Shown here one piece after another: positions 7,146-13,170 of a stretch of 13,170 nt of DNA (within the stretch, counting starts at the first letter, position 1; each line of letters starts with the position of its first letter). Source of the DNA: Elusimicrobiota bacterium. Lineage in GTDB: Bacteria; Elusimicrobiota; Elusimicrobia; Elusimicrobiales; UBA9959. The position numbers and the translations under genes were made by a program. The stretch is taken from NCBI GenBank assembly GCA_003500765.1, contig DNQL01000258.1:1-13170 (forward strand), written 5' to 3'. A model generated the notes under the pieces. That model ran no database searches, was not told the origin of the DNA, and saw nothing but the letters and a program-made list of their open reading frames with translations.

Positions 7146-7175
7146 TTGTCCCCCCATTTCCATATTTGTTATAAA
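7146..7175 (+). promoter_or_regulatory. Candidate sigma70-type promoter for the gcv operon
   Basis: TTGTCC (7146-7151) and TATAAA (7170-7175) are separated by 18 bases inside an AT-rich island in otherwise GC-rich DNA. Transcription would start near 7182, leaving a leader of about 36 bases before gcvT, too short for a glycine riboswitch. Confidence 0.5.
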
Positions 7176-7198
7176 ATAAAGAAGTTCCCCTCTGTAAA
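7168..7198 (-). promoter_or_regulatory. Candidate divergent promoter for the glycosyltransferase gene
   Basis: Read on the minus strand, TTTACA (7198-7193) and TATAAC (7173-7168) are 19 bases apart, slightly long spacing. The -10 regions of this and the gcvT promoter share the same AT-rich bases, so the two could compete. A start near 7161 gives a 55-base leader to the ATG at 7106. Confidence 0.33.
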
Positions 7199-7207
7199 AG
7201 ATCCCGC

Positions 7208-7214
7208 AGGAGGT
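7208..7214 (+). promoter_or_regulatory. gcvT ribosome-binding site
   Basis: AGGAGGT lies just before the ATG at 7218, with only three to four bases of spacing. It decides the gcvT start against the in-frame ATG at 7146, which would add 24 residues unlike any T-protein N-terminus. Confidence 0.8.
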
Positions 7215-7217
7215 AAT

Positions 7218-8345
7218 ATGTCCGCCACTCAGACCTTACGCCGCACCGCTCTCAACGAGACCATGAGGAAGTACGGCGGCAAGATGGTGGACTTCCACGG
7301 CTGGGAACTGCCGATACAGTTCTCCGGCATCCTGAAGGAGCACGAAGCCGTCCGCAATTCCGCGGGCATCTTCGACGTCAGCCACATGGGCCAGGTCTTC
7401 GTGACCGGCGCCGACGCCTTCAAGCTCCTCCAGCAGACCAACGCCAACGACCTGCGCAAGGCCACCCCCGGCAAGGGCGTCTACTCCCACGTGACCAACG
7501 AGAGGGCCGGCCTGGTGGACGATATCATCGCCTTCTGCCTGGCCGCCGACCGGTATCTCGTCATCGTCAACGCCACCACCGCGGTCAAGGACTACGAGTG
7601 GTTCAAGGCCCATGGCGCGAAGATGCACGTGAAGGTGGAGAACAGGAGCGACGATTACTCGATGGTCGCCGTGCAGGGGCCCAATGTGCCGAAGATGTTC
7701 GAGCAGTTCGCGCCCGAGGCGCTCAAGCTGCCGCGCTTCGGCATAGTAGAGAAGGAAATTTTCGGCGAGCATTGCTATGTCAGCCGCACCGGCTATACCG
7801 GCGAGGACGGCTTCGAGGTGACCGCCCCCCACAAGATCATAGTCCAGGTCTGGGAGCGGATGATGGAGCTGGGCAAGCCCTACGATATCGTCCCCTGCGG
7901 CCTGGGCGCGCGCGACACGCTGCGCCTGGAGTCGGGCTACCTGCTCTACGGGCAGGACGTGGACGACGAGCACACCACCTACGAGTCCAACTACGGCTGG
8001 GTAGTATCCCTCGATAAGGGCGATTTCATCGGCCGCTCCATACTGGCCGGCCAGAAGGCCGACGGCGTCAAGCGCCGCCTGACCGGCCTTACGCTCTCCG
8101 GCGGCGTGCCGCGCCCCGGCTGCAAGGTCTTCATGGACGGGAAAGAGATCGGCGCTCTGGCCAGCGCCACCTATTCCCCCACGCTGAAGAAGGGCATAGG
8201 CGTCGGCTACCTGACGCCCGGCGACCTCAAGCCCGGCGCCGCGCTGGAAGTGGAGATCCACGGCAGGCGCGTGCCCGCGGAAGTATCGAAGGTCCCTTTC
8301 CACAGGGGAACGGCCTTCGGCAAGACGCTTTACACCGGCGCCTGA
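7218..8345 (+). CDS. gcvT: Glycine cleavage system T-protein (aminomethyltransferase)
   Basis: T-protein takes the aminomethyl group held on lipoyl-GcvH and transfers its methylene to tetrahydrofolate, releasing ammonia and leaving dihydrolipoyl-GcvH. The 375 residues match the family length. Signatures: RRTALNETMRKYGGKMVDFHGWELP at the N-terminus, GIFDVSHMGQ, the catalytic-region VDD with D101 in GLVDDIIAF, VNATT, the strongly conserved SRTGYTGEDGFEV, and GLGARDTLRLE, then the C-terminal barrel domain (SGGVPRPGCKVF to FHRGTAFGK). It is the first gene of the gcvT-H-PA-PB series, 46 bases before gcvH. The start at 7218 is fixed by AGGAGGT. Confidence 0.96.
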   Translation: MSATQTLRRTALNETMRKYGGKMVDFHGWELPIQFSGILKEHEAVRNSAGIFDVSHMGQVFVTGADAFKLLQQTNANDLRKATPGKGVYSHVTNERAGLVDDIIAFCLAADRYLVIVNATTAVKDYEWFKAHGAKMHVKVENRSDDYSMVAVQGPNVPKMFEQFAPEALKLPRFGIVEKEIFGEHCYVSRTGYTGEDGFEVTAPHKIIVQVWERMMELGKPYDIVPCGLGARDTLRLESGYLLYGQDVDDEHTTYESNYGWVVSLDKGDFIGRSILAGQKADGVKRRLTGLTLSGGVPRPGCKVFMDGKEIGALASATYSPTLKKGIGVGYLTPGDLKPGAALEVEIHGRRVPAEVSKVPFHRGTAFGKTLYTGA

Positions 8346-8391
8346 GCCGGGAATTCGGTGACTTTCAATTGGTGAGTCCAAGGAGAAAAAC

Positions 8392-8781
8392 ATGCCTAAA
8401 GCGGAAGAACTCAAGTACACCAAGACCCACGAGTGGCTGCACCTGGCCGGCGGCGAGGCCGTCATCGGCCTGTCCGAGCACGCCCAGAAAGAGATGGGCG
8501 ACATCGTTTTCGTGGAACTGCCCAAGCCGGGCCGCCGGCTGGAGAAGGACAAGCCCTGCGCGGTGGTCGAGAGCGTCAAGTCCGCCTTCGACATCTACTC
8601 GCCGCTCAACGGCGAGGTCGTCGCGGTCAACGACGCGGTCTCCGGCGACCCGGCCCTGATCAACCAGTCCCCGCTCGAAGGCGGCTGGCTGTTCAAGGTG
8701 AAGGCCGACAACCCGGCCGAAGCCGACGCCCTCATGGACTTCGCCGCCTACGGCGACTTCCTCAAGCAGAACGCGCACTGA
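8392..8781 (+). CDS. gcvH: Glycine cleavage system H-protein
   Basis: H-protein is the small lipoyl carrier that shuttles the aminomethyl group from P- to T-protein and the reduced arm to L-protein. The 129 residues are the normal size. The lipoylation site is K63 in VVESVKSAFDIYSPLNG. The N-terminus (KYTKTHEWLHL), EMGDIVFVELP and GGWLFKVK are typical. The ribosome site AAGGAG begins at 8380, and AAGGAGAAAAACATGCC is repeated exactly at the lpdA start. A 91-base gap with alternative hairpins separates it from gcvPA. In bacteria with LipM-type lipoylation, GcvH is also the first octanoyl acceptor, which fits the LipM-like gene downstream. Confidence 0.97.
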   Translation: MPKAEELKYTKTHEWLHLAGGEAVIGLSEHAQKEMGDIVFVELPKPGRRLEKDKPCAVVESVKSAFDIYSPLNGEVVAVNDAVSGDPALINQSPLEGGWLFKVKADNPAEADALMDFAAYGDFLKQNAH

Positions 8782-8797
8782 GTCGTCCCGGTAAAGC

Positions 8798-8869
8798 GAG
8801 CCCGGCGGCCGGGGTCCCCTAACGGGGCTCCGCCGCCGTCTTCAGACCCGTACTCCAACCAGGAGCCCC
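8798..8869 (+). promoter_or_regulatory. Candidate translational switch in the gcvH-gcvPA gap
   Basis: GGGGCTCC (8824-8831) is exactly complementary to GGAGCCCC (8862-8869), which contains the gcvPA Shine-Dalgarno (AGGAG, 8861-8865). The same segment can pair upstream instead: GAGCCC (8798-8803) with GGGCTC (8825-8830), or CCCC (8816-8819) with GGGG (8824-8827) inside a CGGCGG/CCGCCG stem (8803-8808 with 8830-8835). One fold would hide the ribosome site and the others would free it. No T-run follows, so transcription termination is unlikely. The pairings are seen; switching is inference, and GC-rich DNA gives such matches fairly easily. Confidence 0.4.
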
Positions 8870-8872
8870 CAA

Positions 8873-10201
8873 ATGTACGTCCCTCACACGGAAAAAGACA
8901 AAGAGGAGATGCTCAAGGCCATAGGCGCCGCCTCCTTCGAGGACCTCGTGAAGCAGGTCCCTTCCAAATTCCTCTGGCCGAAGTTCAACCTGCCCCAGGA
9001 GAGCCTCGACGAGCAGCAGGCCGCCGCCAGGCTGGCCGACCTCGCCAAAAAAAACTGCCGTCCGCTCAGCTTCCTCGGCGCCGGCGCCTACGAGCGCTAC
9101 ACCCCCGCCGCGGTAAAGGCCATCACCTCCCGGACCGAGTTCCTCACCGCCTACACCCCCTACCAGCCCGAGGCCAGCCAGGGCACGCTGCAGGCCATCT
9201 ACGAGTTCCAGAGCACGGTCTGCGCCCTCTACGGCATGGACTGCGCCAACGCCTCTATGTACGACGGCGCCAGCTCTTTCGCCGAAGCGGTGCGCGCGAC
9301 GGTGCGCGTGACCGGCAGGAAAAAGATAGTCTATGCCGCCGGCGTGCACCCGCAGTACATGGACACGCTCAAGACCTATTTCGCCCACTCGCCGGAATAC
9401 ACTTACGTAAAAGTCCCCATGAAGGACGGCGTAATGGACAAGGCGGCCCTGCCGGCCCTGCTCGAAGGCGCGGCCTGCCTGGCCGTGCAGACGCCCAACT
9501 TCCTCGGGCTCATAGAGGACATGGACGGCGTCGCCGACACGGCGAAGAAGGCCGGCGCGCTGCTGGTGGCCGCGGCCGATCCGGTCAGCCTTGGCGTACT
9601 GAAAACCCCGGGCGAGTACGGCGCCGATTTCGCCGTCGGAGAGGGACAGAGCCTCGGCTTGCCGCTGGCCTATGGCGGGCCTTACCTGGGCCTGTTCTCC
9701 TGCAGGAAGGAACACGTGCGCCAGATGCCCGGCCGCATCTGCGGCATGACGAAAGACAAGGACGGCCGGCGCGGATTCGTGCTGACGCTGCAGGCACGCG
9801 AACAGCATATACGCCGCGACAAGGCCGCCTCCAACATCTGCTCCAACGAGGCGCTCTGCGCCCTGGCCGCTACCGTCTATACGGCCCTGCTGGGGCCCGA
9901 GGGCATGCGCGAACTCGCCGAAGCGAACATGGGCGCCGCGGCCCACGCCGCCGAGCGCCTGTCGGCCATAAAGGGCTGTTCCCTGAAGTTCAAAGGGCCC
10001 TTCTTCAACGAGTTCGTGCTCTCCGTGCCGGGCAGCGCGGAGAAGATGCGCGTGAAGGCGCTGGGACAGGGCGTGGATATAGGCCTGCCGCTGGCCCCGC
10101 TCTACCCCGAGCTCGGCGAGACCCTGCTGGTCTGCGCCACCGAGGCGCGGACCGAAGCCGACATCGCCCGCCTGGAAAAAGCCGTGAAGGAGGCCATATG
10201 A
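8873..10201 (+). CDS. gcvPA: Glycine dehydrogenase (decarboxylating) subunit 1, P-protein N-terminal half
   Basis: With GcvPB this forms the two-subunit P-protein that decarboxylates glycine on pyridoxal phosphate and passes the aminomethyl group to lipoyl-GcvH. The 442-residue length is typical of subunit 1. Recognisable stretches: the start YVPHTEKDKEEML; SFLGAGAYERYTP; the TPYQPE motif (95-100) and ASQGTLQAIYEFQ that follows; GVHPQY; NFLGLIED; and GEGQSLGLPLAYGGPYLGLF (about 253-274), all standard for this subunit. It lacks the PLP lysine, which is in GcvPB. The AGGAG site (8861-8865) is complementary to an upstream segment. The stop overlaps gcvPB by four bases (ATGA), fitting equal production of the two subunits. 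Confidence 0.96.
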   Translation: MYVPHTEKDKEEMLKAIGAASFEDLVKQVPSKFLWPKFNLPQESLDEQQAAARLADLAKKNCRPLSFLGAGAYERYTPAAVKAITSRTEFLTAYTPYQPEASQGTLQAIYEFQSTVCALYGMDCANASMYDGASSFAEAVRATVRVTGRKKIVYAAGVHPQYMDTLKTYFAHSPEYTYVKVPMKDGVMDKAALPALLEGAACLAVQTPNFLGLIEDMDGVADTAKKAGALLVAAADPVSLGVLKTPGEYGADFAVGEGQSLGLPLAYGGPYLGLFSCRKEHVRQMPGRICGMTKDKDGRRGFVLTLQAREQHIRRDKAASNICSNEALCALAATVYTALLGPEGMRELAEANMGAAAHAAERLSAIKGCSLKFKGPFFNEFVLSVPGSAEKMRVKALGQGVDIGLPLAPLYPELGETLLVCATEARTEADIARLEKAVKEAI

Positions 10202-11646
10202 TCTGCGTCTCCGCCATAGACAACCGCCTCAGCGTGGAGAAGTCCGACCCGGGCCGCCGCGGGCTGAAGATCAAGAACCCTCTCCGGGAGAAGGCCTGCC
10301 TGAAACCCGAACTCCGCAGGAAGGAAAGCCCGAAGCTGCCCGAGCTGTCCGAGTTCGACGTGATAAGGCATTACACGCGCCTGTCCCGGCTCAACTTCTC
10401 CGTCGACACGCACTTCTATCCTCTGGGCTCGTGCACGATGAAGTACAACCCCCGTTTCAACGAGGAGGCCGCGGCCATCGAGGGCTTCGCGGCGCTGCAC
10501 CCGCTGGCGCACGACAACTGCGCGCAGGGCACGCTGGAGCTGCTGCACGACCTGGGCTCCCGGCTCAACGAATTGCTGGGGCTCGACGCCATAACACTGC
10601 AGCCGGCAGCCGGCGCCCATAGCGAGTTCACCGGGCTGCTGGTGGCCAAGGCGTATTTCGAATCGCGCAAGGAGGAGCGCAACGAGATAATCGTGCCCGA
10701 CTCCGCCCACGGCACCAACCCGGCCACGGCCTCGATGATGGGCTTCAACACCGTCAACCTGGCCTCCCGCCCCGACGGCCGGCTGGACCTGGATACGCTC
10801 AAGAAACACCTCGGCCCGAAGACGGCCGTGCTGATGATGACTGTCCCCAACACGCTGGGCATCTTCGAGACGCAGATCTCGGAGATCTGCCGGGCCGCGC
10901 ACGAGGCGGGCGCTCTGGTCTACATGGACGGCGCCAACCTCAACGCGCTCATCGGCATGGTCAAGCCGGGAGAGCTGGGCATCGACATGATGCACCTCAA
11001 CTTCCACAAGACCTTCTCCACCCCTCACGGCGGCGGCGGCCCCGGCGCGGGAGCCATAGCCTGCCGCAAGGCGCTGGAACCGTTCCTCCCGGTGCCGCTG
11101 GTGAAGAACGAGGGAGGCCGCTTCGTCTCCGACTTCGGCGACGGGCGCAGCATAGGCAAGGTCAAGTCCTTCTTCGGCAATACCGGGGTGTTGGTCAAGG
11201 CTTACGCCTACATGCTGGCGCATTCCGTAAAGGAGTTCGGCGAGATAGCGAAGTGCTCCATAATCAACGCCAACTACGTCCGCTCTCTCCTGCAGGGCCT
11301 GTACCCGTCGTACTCCAAGGAATACTGCATGCACGAATGCGTCCTCACCCCGGGACCGGACCTGGCGGCCAAGGGTCTCAAGACGCTCGACGTGGCCAAA
11401 GGCCTGCTCGACCGCGGCTTCCACGCCCCCACGGTGTATTTTCCCCTCATCGTCCACGAGGCCATAATGATAGAGCCGACCGAGACGGAGTCGAAGGAAA
11501 CGCTCGACGAATTCGTCGCCGCGATGCGGGAGATACACGCGCTGGGCGTCTCCGACCCGCAGGCGCTCAAGGATTCGCCGCACACCATGCCCGTTAAGCG
11601 TCTGGACGAAGTGCAGGCCGCGCGGCAGCCGAACCTCAGGTGGTAA
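10198..11646 (+). CDS. gcvPB: Glycine dehydrogenase (decarboxylating) subunit 2, P-protein C-terminal half
   Basis: The PLP-bearing half of P-protein, 482 residues, normal for subunit 2. The PLP Schiff-base lysine is K271 in HLNFHKTFSTPHGGGGPG, followed by the glycine-rich loop. Other signatures: FYPLGSCTMKYNP (Y74 onward), LQPAAGAHSEFTGLL, DSAHGTNPATA, YMDGANLNALIG, and the C-terminal substrate region with YFPLIVHEAIMIEPTETESKETLDEF. A clean AAGGAGG (10187-10193) inside the gcvPA end drives its translation, in addition to the ATGA coupling. It is followed after 10 bases by the lipoate-attachment gene. Confidence 0.97.
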   Translation: MICVSAIDNRLSVEKSDPGRRGLKIKNPLREKACLKPELRRKESPKLPELSEFDVIRHYTRLSRLNFSVDTHFYPLGSCTMKYNPRFNEEAAAIEGFAALHPLAHDNCAQGTLELLHDLGSRLNELLGLDAITLQPAAGAHSEFTGLLVAKAYFESRKEERNEIIVPDSAHGTNPATASMMGFNTVNLASRPDGRLDLDTLKKHLGPKTAVLMMTVPNTLGIFETQISEICRAAHEAGALVYMDGANLNALIGMVKPGELGIDMMHLNFHKTFSTPHGGGGPGAGAIACRKALEPFLPVPLVKNEGGRFVSDFGDGRSIGKVKSFFGNTGVLVKAYAYMLAHSVKEFGEIAKCSIINANYVRSLLQGLYPSYSKEYCMHECVLTPGPDLAAKGLKTLDVAKGLLDRGFHAPTVYFPLIVHEAIMIEPTETESKETLDEFVAAMREIHALGVSDPQALKDSPHTMPVKRLDEVQAARQPNLRW

Positions 11647-11656
11647 AGGGTCATCG

Positions 11657-12355
11657 ATGAAAGGACTCCTGGTAGAGAGCCCTCCGGCGGACGTCTACGG
11701 CCAGATGGCCATGGACGAGGCCCTCTGCGAGACCCTGCCGGCGCCTTTCATGCTGAGGTTCTTCCGCTGGAAAGGGACGGGCATCACTTTCGGCTACGCG
11801 CAGCGGGCCCGGGAAGTGGAGGAGGCCGCGGCGGCGCGCGGACTGGCCGGCGCGGACATGACCCGCAGGCCAACCGGCGGCGGCATAGTCTACCACCTCT
11901 CGGACCTGACCTTCTCGCTGATCTTTCCCTCGTCGGGTGACGACTTCCGGCCCATGGAGACCTACGACCGCCTGCACAGGGCGATCAACTCCGCCTACGC
12001 CAGGCGCGGTTTCGGCTTCGAGCTTTCCAACGCCCGGACGGCCAGCTACGCGGTGAACGCGCCGGTAATGGACTGCTTCTCCAAGCCCGTCTCTCTGGAT
12101 ATTTTGTACAATGGCAAAAAAGTGCTGGGCGGCGCGCTCAGGAAGTTCGGCGGCCGCATGCTCTACCAGGCCTCCCTGCAGACCGAGGACGCCAGGACCG
12201 GAGCGGCCCGGCACGAGGCGGCGATAGCCGAGGGCCTGGCCGCCGAGCTTCAGGCGGACTGGGAAAAGGCCCCCCTGGCGGAAGACGCCCTGGCGCGGGC
12301 CGGAGCCCTGGCGGAGGAGAAGTACCGCTCCGCGGAATGGATAAGAAGGATATAG
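11657..12355 (+). CDS. LipM/LplA-type octanoyl- or lipoyl-transferase
   Basis: A member of the biotin/lipoate protein ligase fold that places octanoyl or lipoyl groups on carrier lysines, most likely GcvH K63. Motifs: GQMAMDEAL near the N-terminus, RRPTGGGIVYH (R70-H80) as in lipoate ligases and octanoyltransferases, and NGKKVLGGALRK with the conserved K155. D139-C140-F in DCFSKPVSLDIL lines up by memory with the catalytic Cys (C150) of Bacillus subtilis LipM, within a similar CF..P....L context. The 232 residues lack the roughly 90-residue accessory domain of E. coli LplA, which also favours a LipM-like octanoyl-ACP:GcvH transferase over an ATP-dependent ligase. A weak AAAGGG precedes the ATG. 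No lipA is in the window, so insertion of sulfur must be coded elsewhere. Confidence 0.85.
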   Translation: MKGLLVESPPADVYGQMAMDEALCETLPAPFMLRFFRWKGTGITFGYAQRAREVEEAAAARGLAGADMTRRPTGGGIVYHLSDLTFSLIFPSSGDDFRPMETYDRLHRAINSAYARRGFGFELSNARTASYAVNAPVMDCFSKPVSLDILYNGKKVLGGALRKFGGRMLYQASLQTEDARTGAARHEAAIAEGLAAELQADWEKAPLAEDALARAGALAEEKYRSAEWIRRI

Positions 12356-12370
12356 ACAAGGAGAATCAAG

Positions 12371-12601
12371 ATGATAGCTTTCGTGCTCTGCAAGCTCATA
12401 GCCGGCCTCGAACAGAAGGCCATCGGGCAGATAAAGAACATCCGCGGCGTCAAGGACGTCTATCTTACCTTCGGCGGCTGGGACGCCATACTGGTGGCGG
12501 AATCGGACACCGTCGACAAGCTCAGCGGCCTCATCGTCCGGGAGATACGCGGCATACACGGCGTACAGACCACGGAAACCCTGGTCACCACGAACCTTTG
12601 A
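12371..12601 (+). CDS. Stand-alone Lrp/AsnC ligand-binding (RAM) domain protein
   Basis: At 76 residues this is just the C-terminal ligand-binding and oligomerising domain of Lrp/AsnC regulators, without the helix-turn-helix. Typical layout: AFVLCKLIAGLEQKAIGQIKNI (strand-helix), RGVKDVYLTFGGWDAILVAES (the GxxD sensing loop between strands), then helix VDKLSGLIVREIRGIHGVQTTETLV. In full-length relatives this fold binds amino acids at subunit interfaces. A good AAGGAG (12359-12364) precedes the ATG. It is 15 bases after the LipM-like gene and appears to be part of the gcv operon, so sensing glycine or a related amino acid is a fair inference. Without a DNA-binding part it would have to act through another protein or by mixed oligomers. 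Confidence 0.88.
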   Translation: MIAFVLCKLIAGLEQKAIGQIKNIRGVKDVYLTFGGWDAILVAESDTVDKLSGLIVREIRGIHGVQTTETLVTTNL

Positions 12602-12664
12602 CCGGCGGCGCAAATCTGATCATACGGTGCCCGGCGCCAGGCCGGCCATCGCGGAGTTAAAGAA

Positions 12665-13087
12665 ATGGAAAATTACGGTTTCGGCAATCCGGCGGACAAG
12701 AAGGTGCTGATAGTCGACGACGACGACAGCGTCAGGGACCTGCTGGAGTTCATAGTCCGCAAGGAGGGGTTCAAGGTCGAGAAAGCGGCCGACGGCGAGG
12801 AGGCCCTGGAAAAGGCCCGCACCGTCTCGCCCGACCTGATACTCCTGGACCTGATGCTGCCGCGCTTCGGCGGCTTCGAGATACTGCGCGAGCTGCAGAC
12901 CGACGACACCTCCGACATACCGATAGTCATCATAACGGGCCGCTACACCGACCGCTCCACCTCGGATATGATCAAGCAGGAGCCCAACGTCAAGGACTTC
13001 ATCGAGAAGCCCGTCAGGCCCCCGGTGCTCGCCGCCCTGATCCACAAGCTGCTCAAGACCCAGCCCCCCAGGAAGCCCCAGCCTTAA
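12665..13087 (+). CDS. Single-domain response regulator (receiver only)
   Basis: A CheY-like phospho-receiver of 140 residues with no output domain. Acidic pocket DDDD at 18-21, phospho-acceptor D62 in LILLDLMLPRFGG, the switch threonine T91 in IVIITGR and the invariant K115 in IEKPV are all present, so it should be phosphorylated by a histidine kinase. The short basic, proline-rich tail (KTQPPRKPQP) is not an effector domain. GGAG lies close upstream of the ATG. A 63-base gap separates it from the RAM-domain gene, so it may belong to the next unit rather than to gcv. Its stop abuts the next start (TAAATG). No kinase is in the window. Confidence 0.93.
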   Translation: MENYGFGNPADKKVLIVDDDDSVRDLLEFIVRKEGFKVEKAADGEEALEKARTVSPDLILLDLMLPRFGGFEILRELQTDDTSDIPIVIITGRYTDRSTSDMIKQEPNVKDFIEKPVRPPVLAALIHKLLKTQPPRKPQP

Positions 13088-13170
13088 ATGGCCAAGACCA
13101 TCGCGGCGCTGGCGCTGCTCCCGCTGGTGGCGGGCGCGCTGTGGGCCCTGCTGGGCCCCCTGGGCGCGCT
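13088..13170 (+). CDS. Start of a membrane or exported protein (partial)
   Basis: An ATG immediately after the response regulator stop opens a frame that runs off the right edge (27 full codons). The visible residues are MAKTIAALALLPLVAGALW followed by ALLGPLGA: one Lys and then an unbroken hydrophobic Ala/Leu segment, as in a signal peptide or first membrane helix. The direct TAAATG junction suggests translational coupling to the response regulator, so a signalling partner is possible, but too little is visible to name it. Confidence 0.6.
   Translation, partial: MAKTIAALALLPLVAGALWALLGPLGA

Noticed and set aside
7146..7217. Upstream gcvT start at 7146
   Set aside because: It runs through the likely promoter and adds 24 residues unlike T-proteins, while AGGAGGT stands directly before 7218.
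7176..7217. Glycine riboswitch upstream of gcvT
   Set aside because: The leader after the likely start of transcription is only about 36 bases, too short for even one aptamer, and no typical conserved core is seen.
7236..8594. Long minus-strand frame over gcvT and gcvH
   Set aside because: A shadow of two clearly real genes on the plus strand; it has no recognisable protein features.
8782..8872. Intrinsic terminator between gcvH and gcvPA
   Set aside because: GC-rich hairpins are present but no T-run follows on the plus strand.
10102..11583. Minus-strand frame of 493 codons over gcvPB
   Set aside because: Antisense to gcvPB, with composition typical of GC-rich shadow frames.

Overview
The window reads as a piece of a GC-rich bacterial chromosome. 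Genes are tightly packed, with ATGA start/stop overlaps, clear AGGAGG-type ribosome sites and bacterial core metabolism. The P-protein is split into two subunits, as in many Gram-positive, thermophilic and deep-branching bacteria and unlike E. coli. Isoleucine is coded mainly by ATA and ATC in the GC-rich genes (14 ATA, 11 ATC and no ATT in the lpdA-like gene), which is unusual at this GC. A little-cultured phylum such as Elusimicrobiota is possible, but that is only a guess from style.

Layout. Bases 1-225 hold the end of an unidentified gene. Then come a dihydrolipoyl dehydrogenase (lpdA, 236-1600) and an exonuclease III-type AP endonuclease (1597-2361) overlapping by 4 bases. A 219-base gap (2362-2580) contains several hairpins, one set of which can fold as a three-way junction. 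Next is a block of visibly lower GC (2581-5362) with three same-strand genes for exported or membrane-anchored proteins that I do not recognise. The last carries a signal peptide and an HExxH zinc-protease motif. A strong hairpin terminator lies between this block and a convergent membrane glycosyltransferase-like gene (7106-5388, minus strand). From 7218 to the right edge all genes are on the plus strand: gcvT, gcvH, gcvPA, gcvPB, a LipM/LplA-type lipoate-attachment enzyme, a stand-alone Lrp/AsnC ligand-binding (RAM) domain protein, a single-domain response regulator receiver, and the start of a membrane or secreted protein.

How they work together. GcvPA/GcvPB (P), GcvH (H), GcvT (T) and LpdA (L) make up the whole glycine cleavage system. 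The LipM-like protein would charge GcvH on Lys63. The RAM-domain protein is a plausible amino-acid sensor for the same operon. L-protein is separated from the rest by the three-gene block and the glycosyltransferase. Regulation visible in the sequence includes overlapping divergent promoters in the 111-base gap 7107-7217. There is also a candidate translational switch in the 91-base gcvH-gcvPA gap, where an 8-base segment pairs exactly with the gcvPA ribosome site. No tRNA, rRNA, CRISPR, transposase or integrase was seen.

The best candidates for something undescribed are the three-gene exported cassette with its structured leader, and the gcvPA leader switch.
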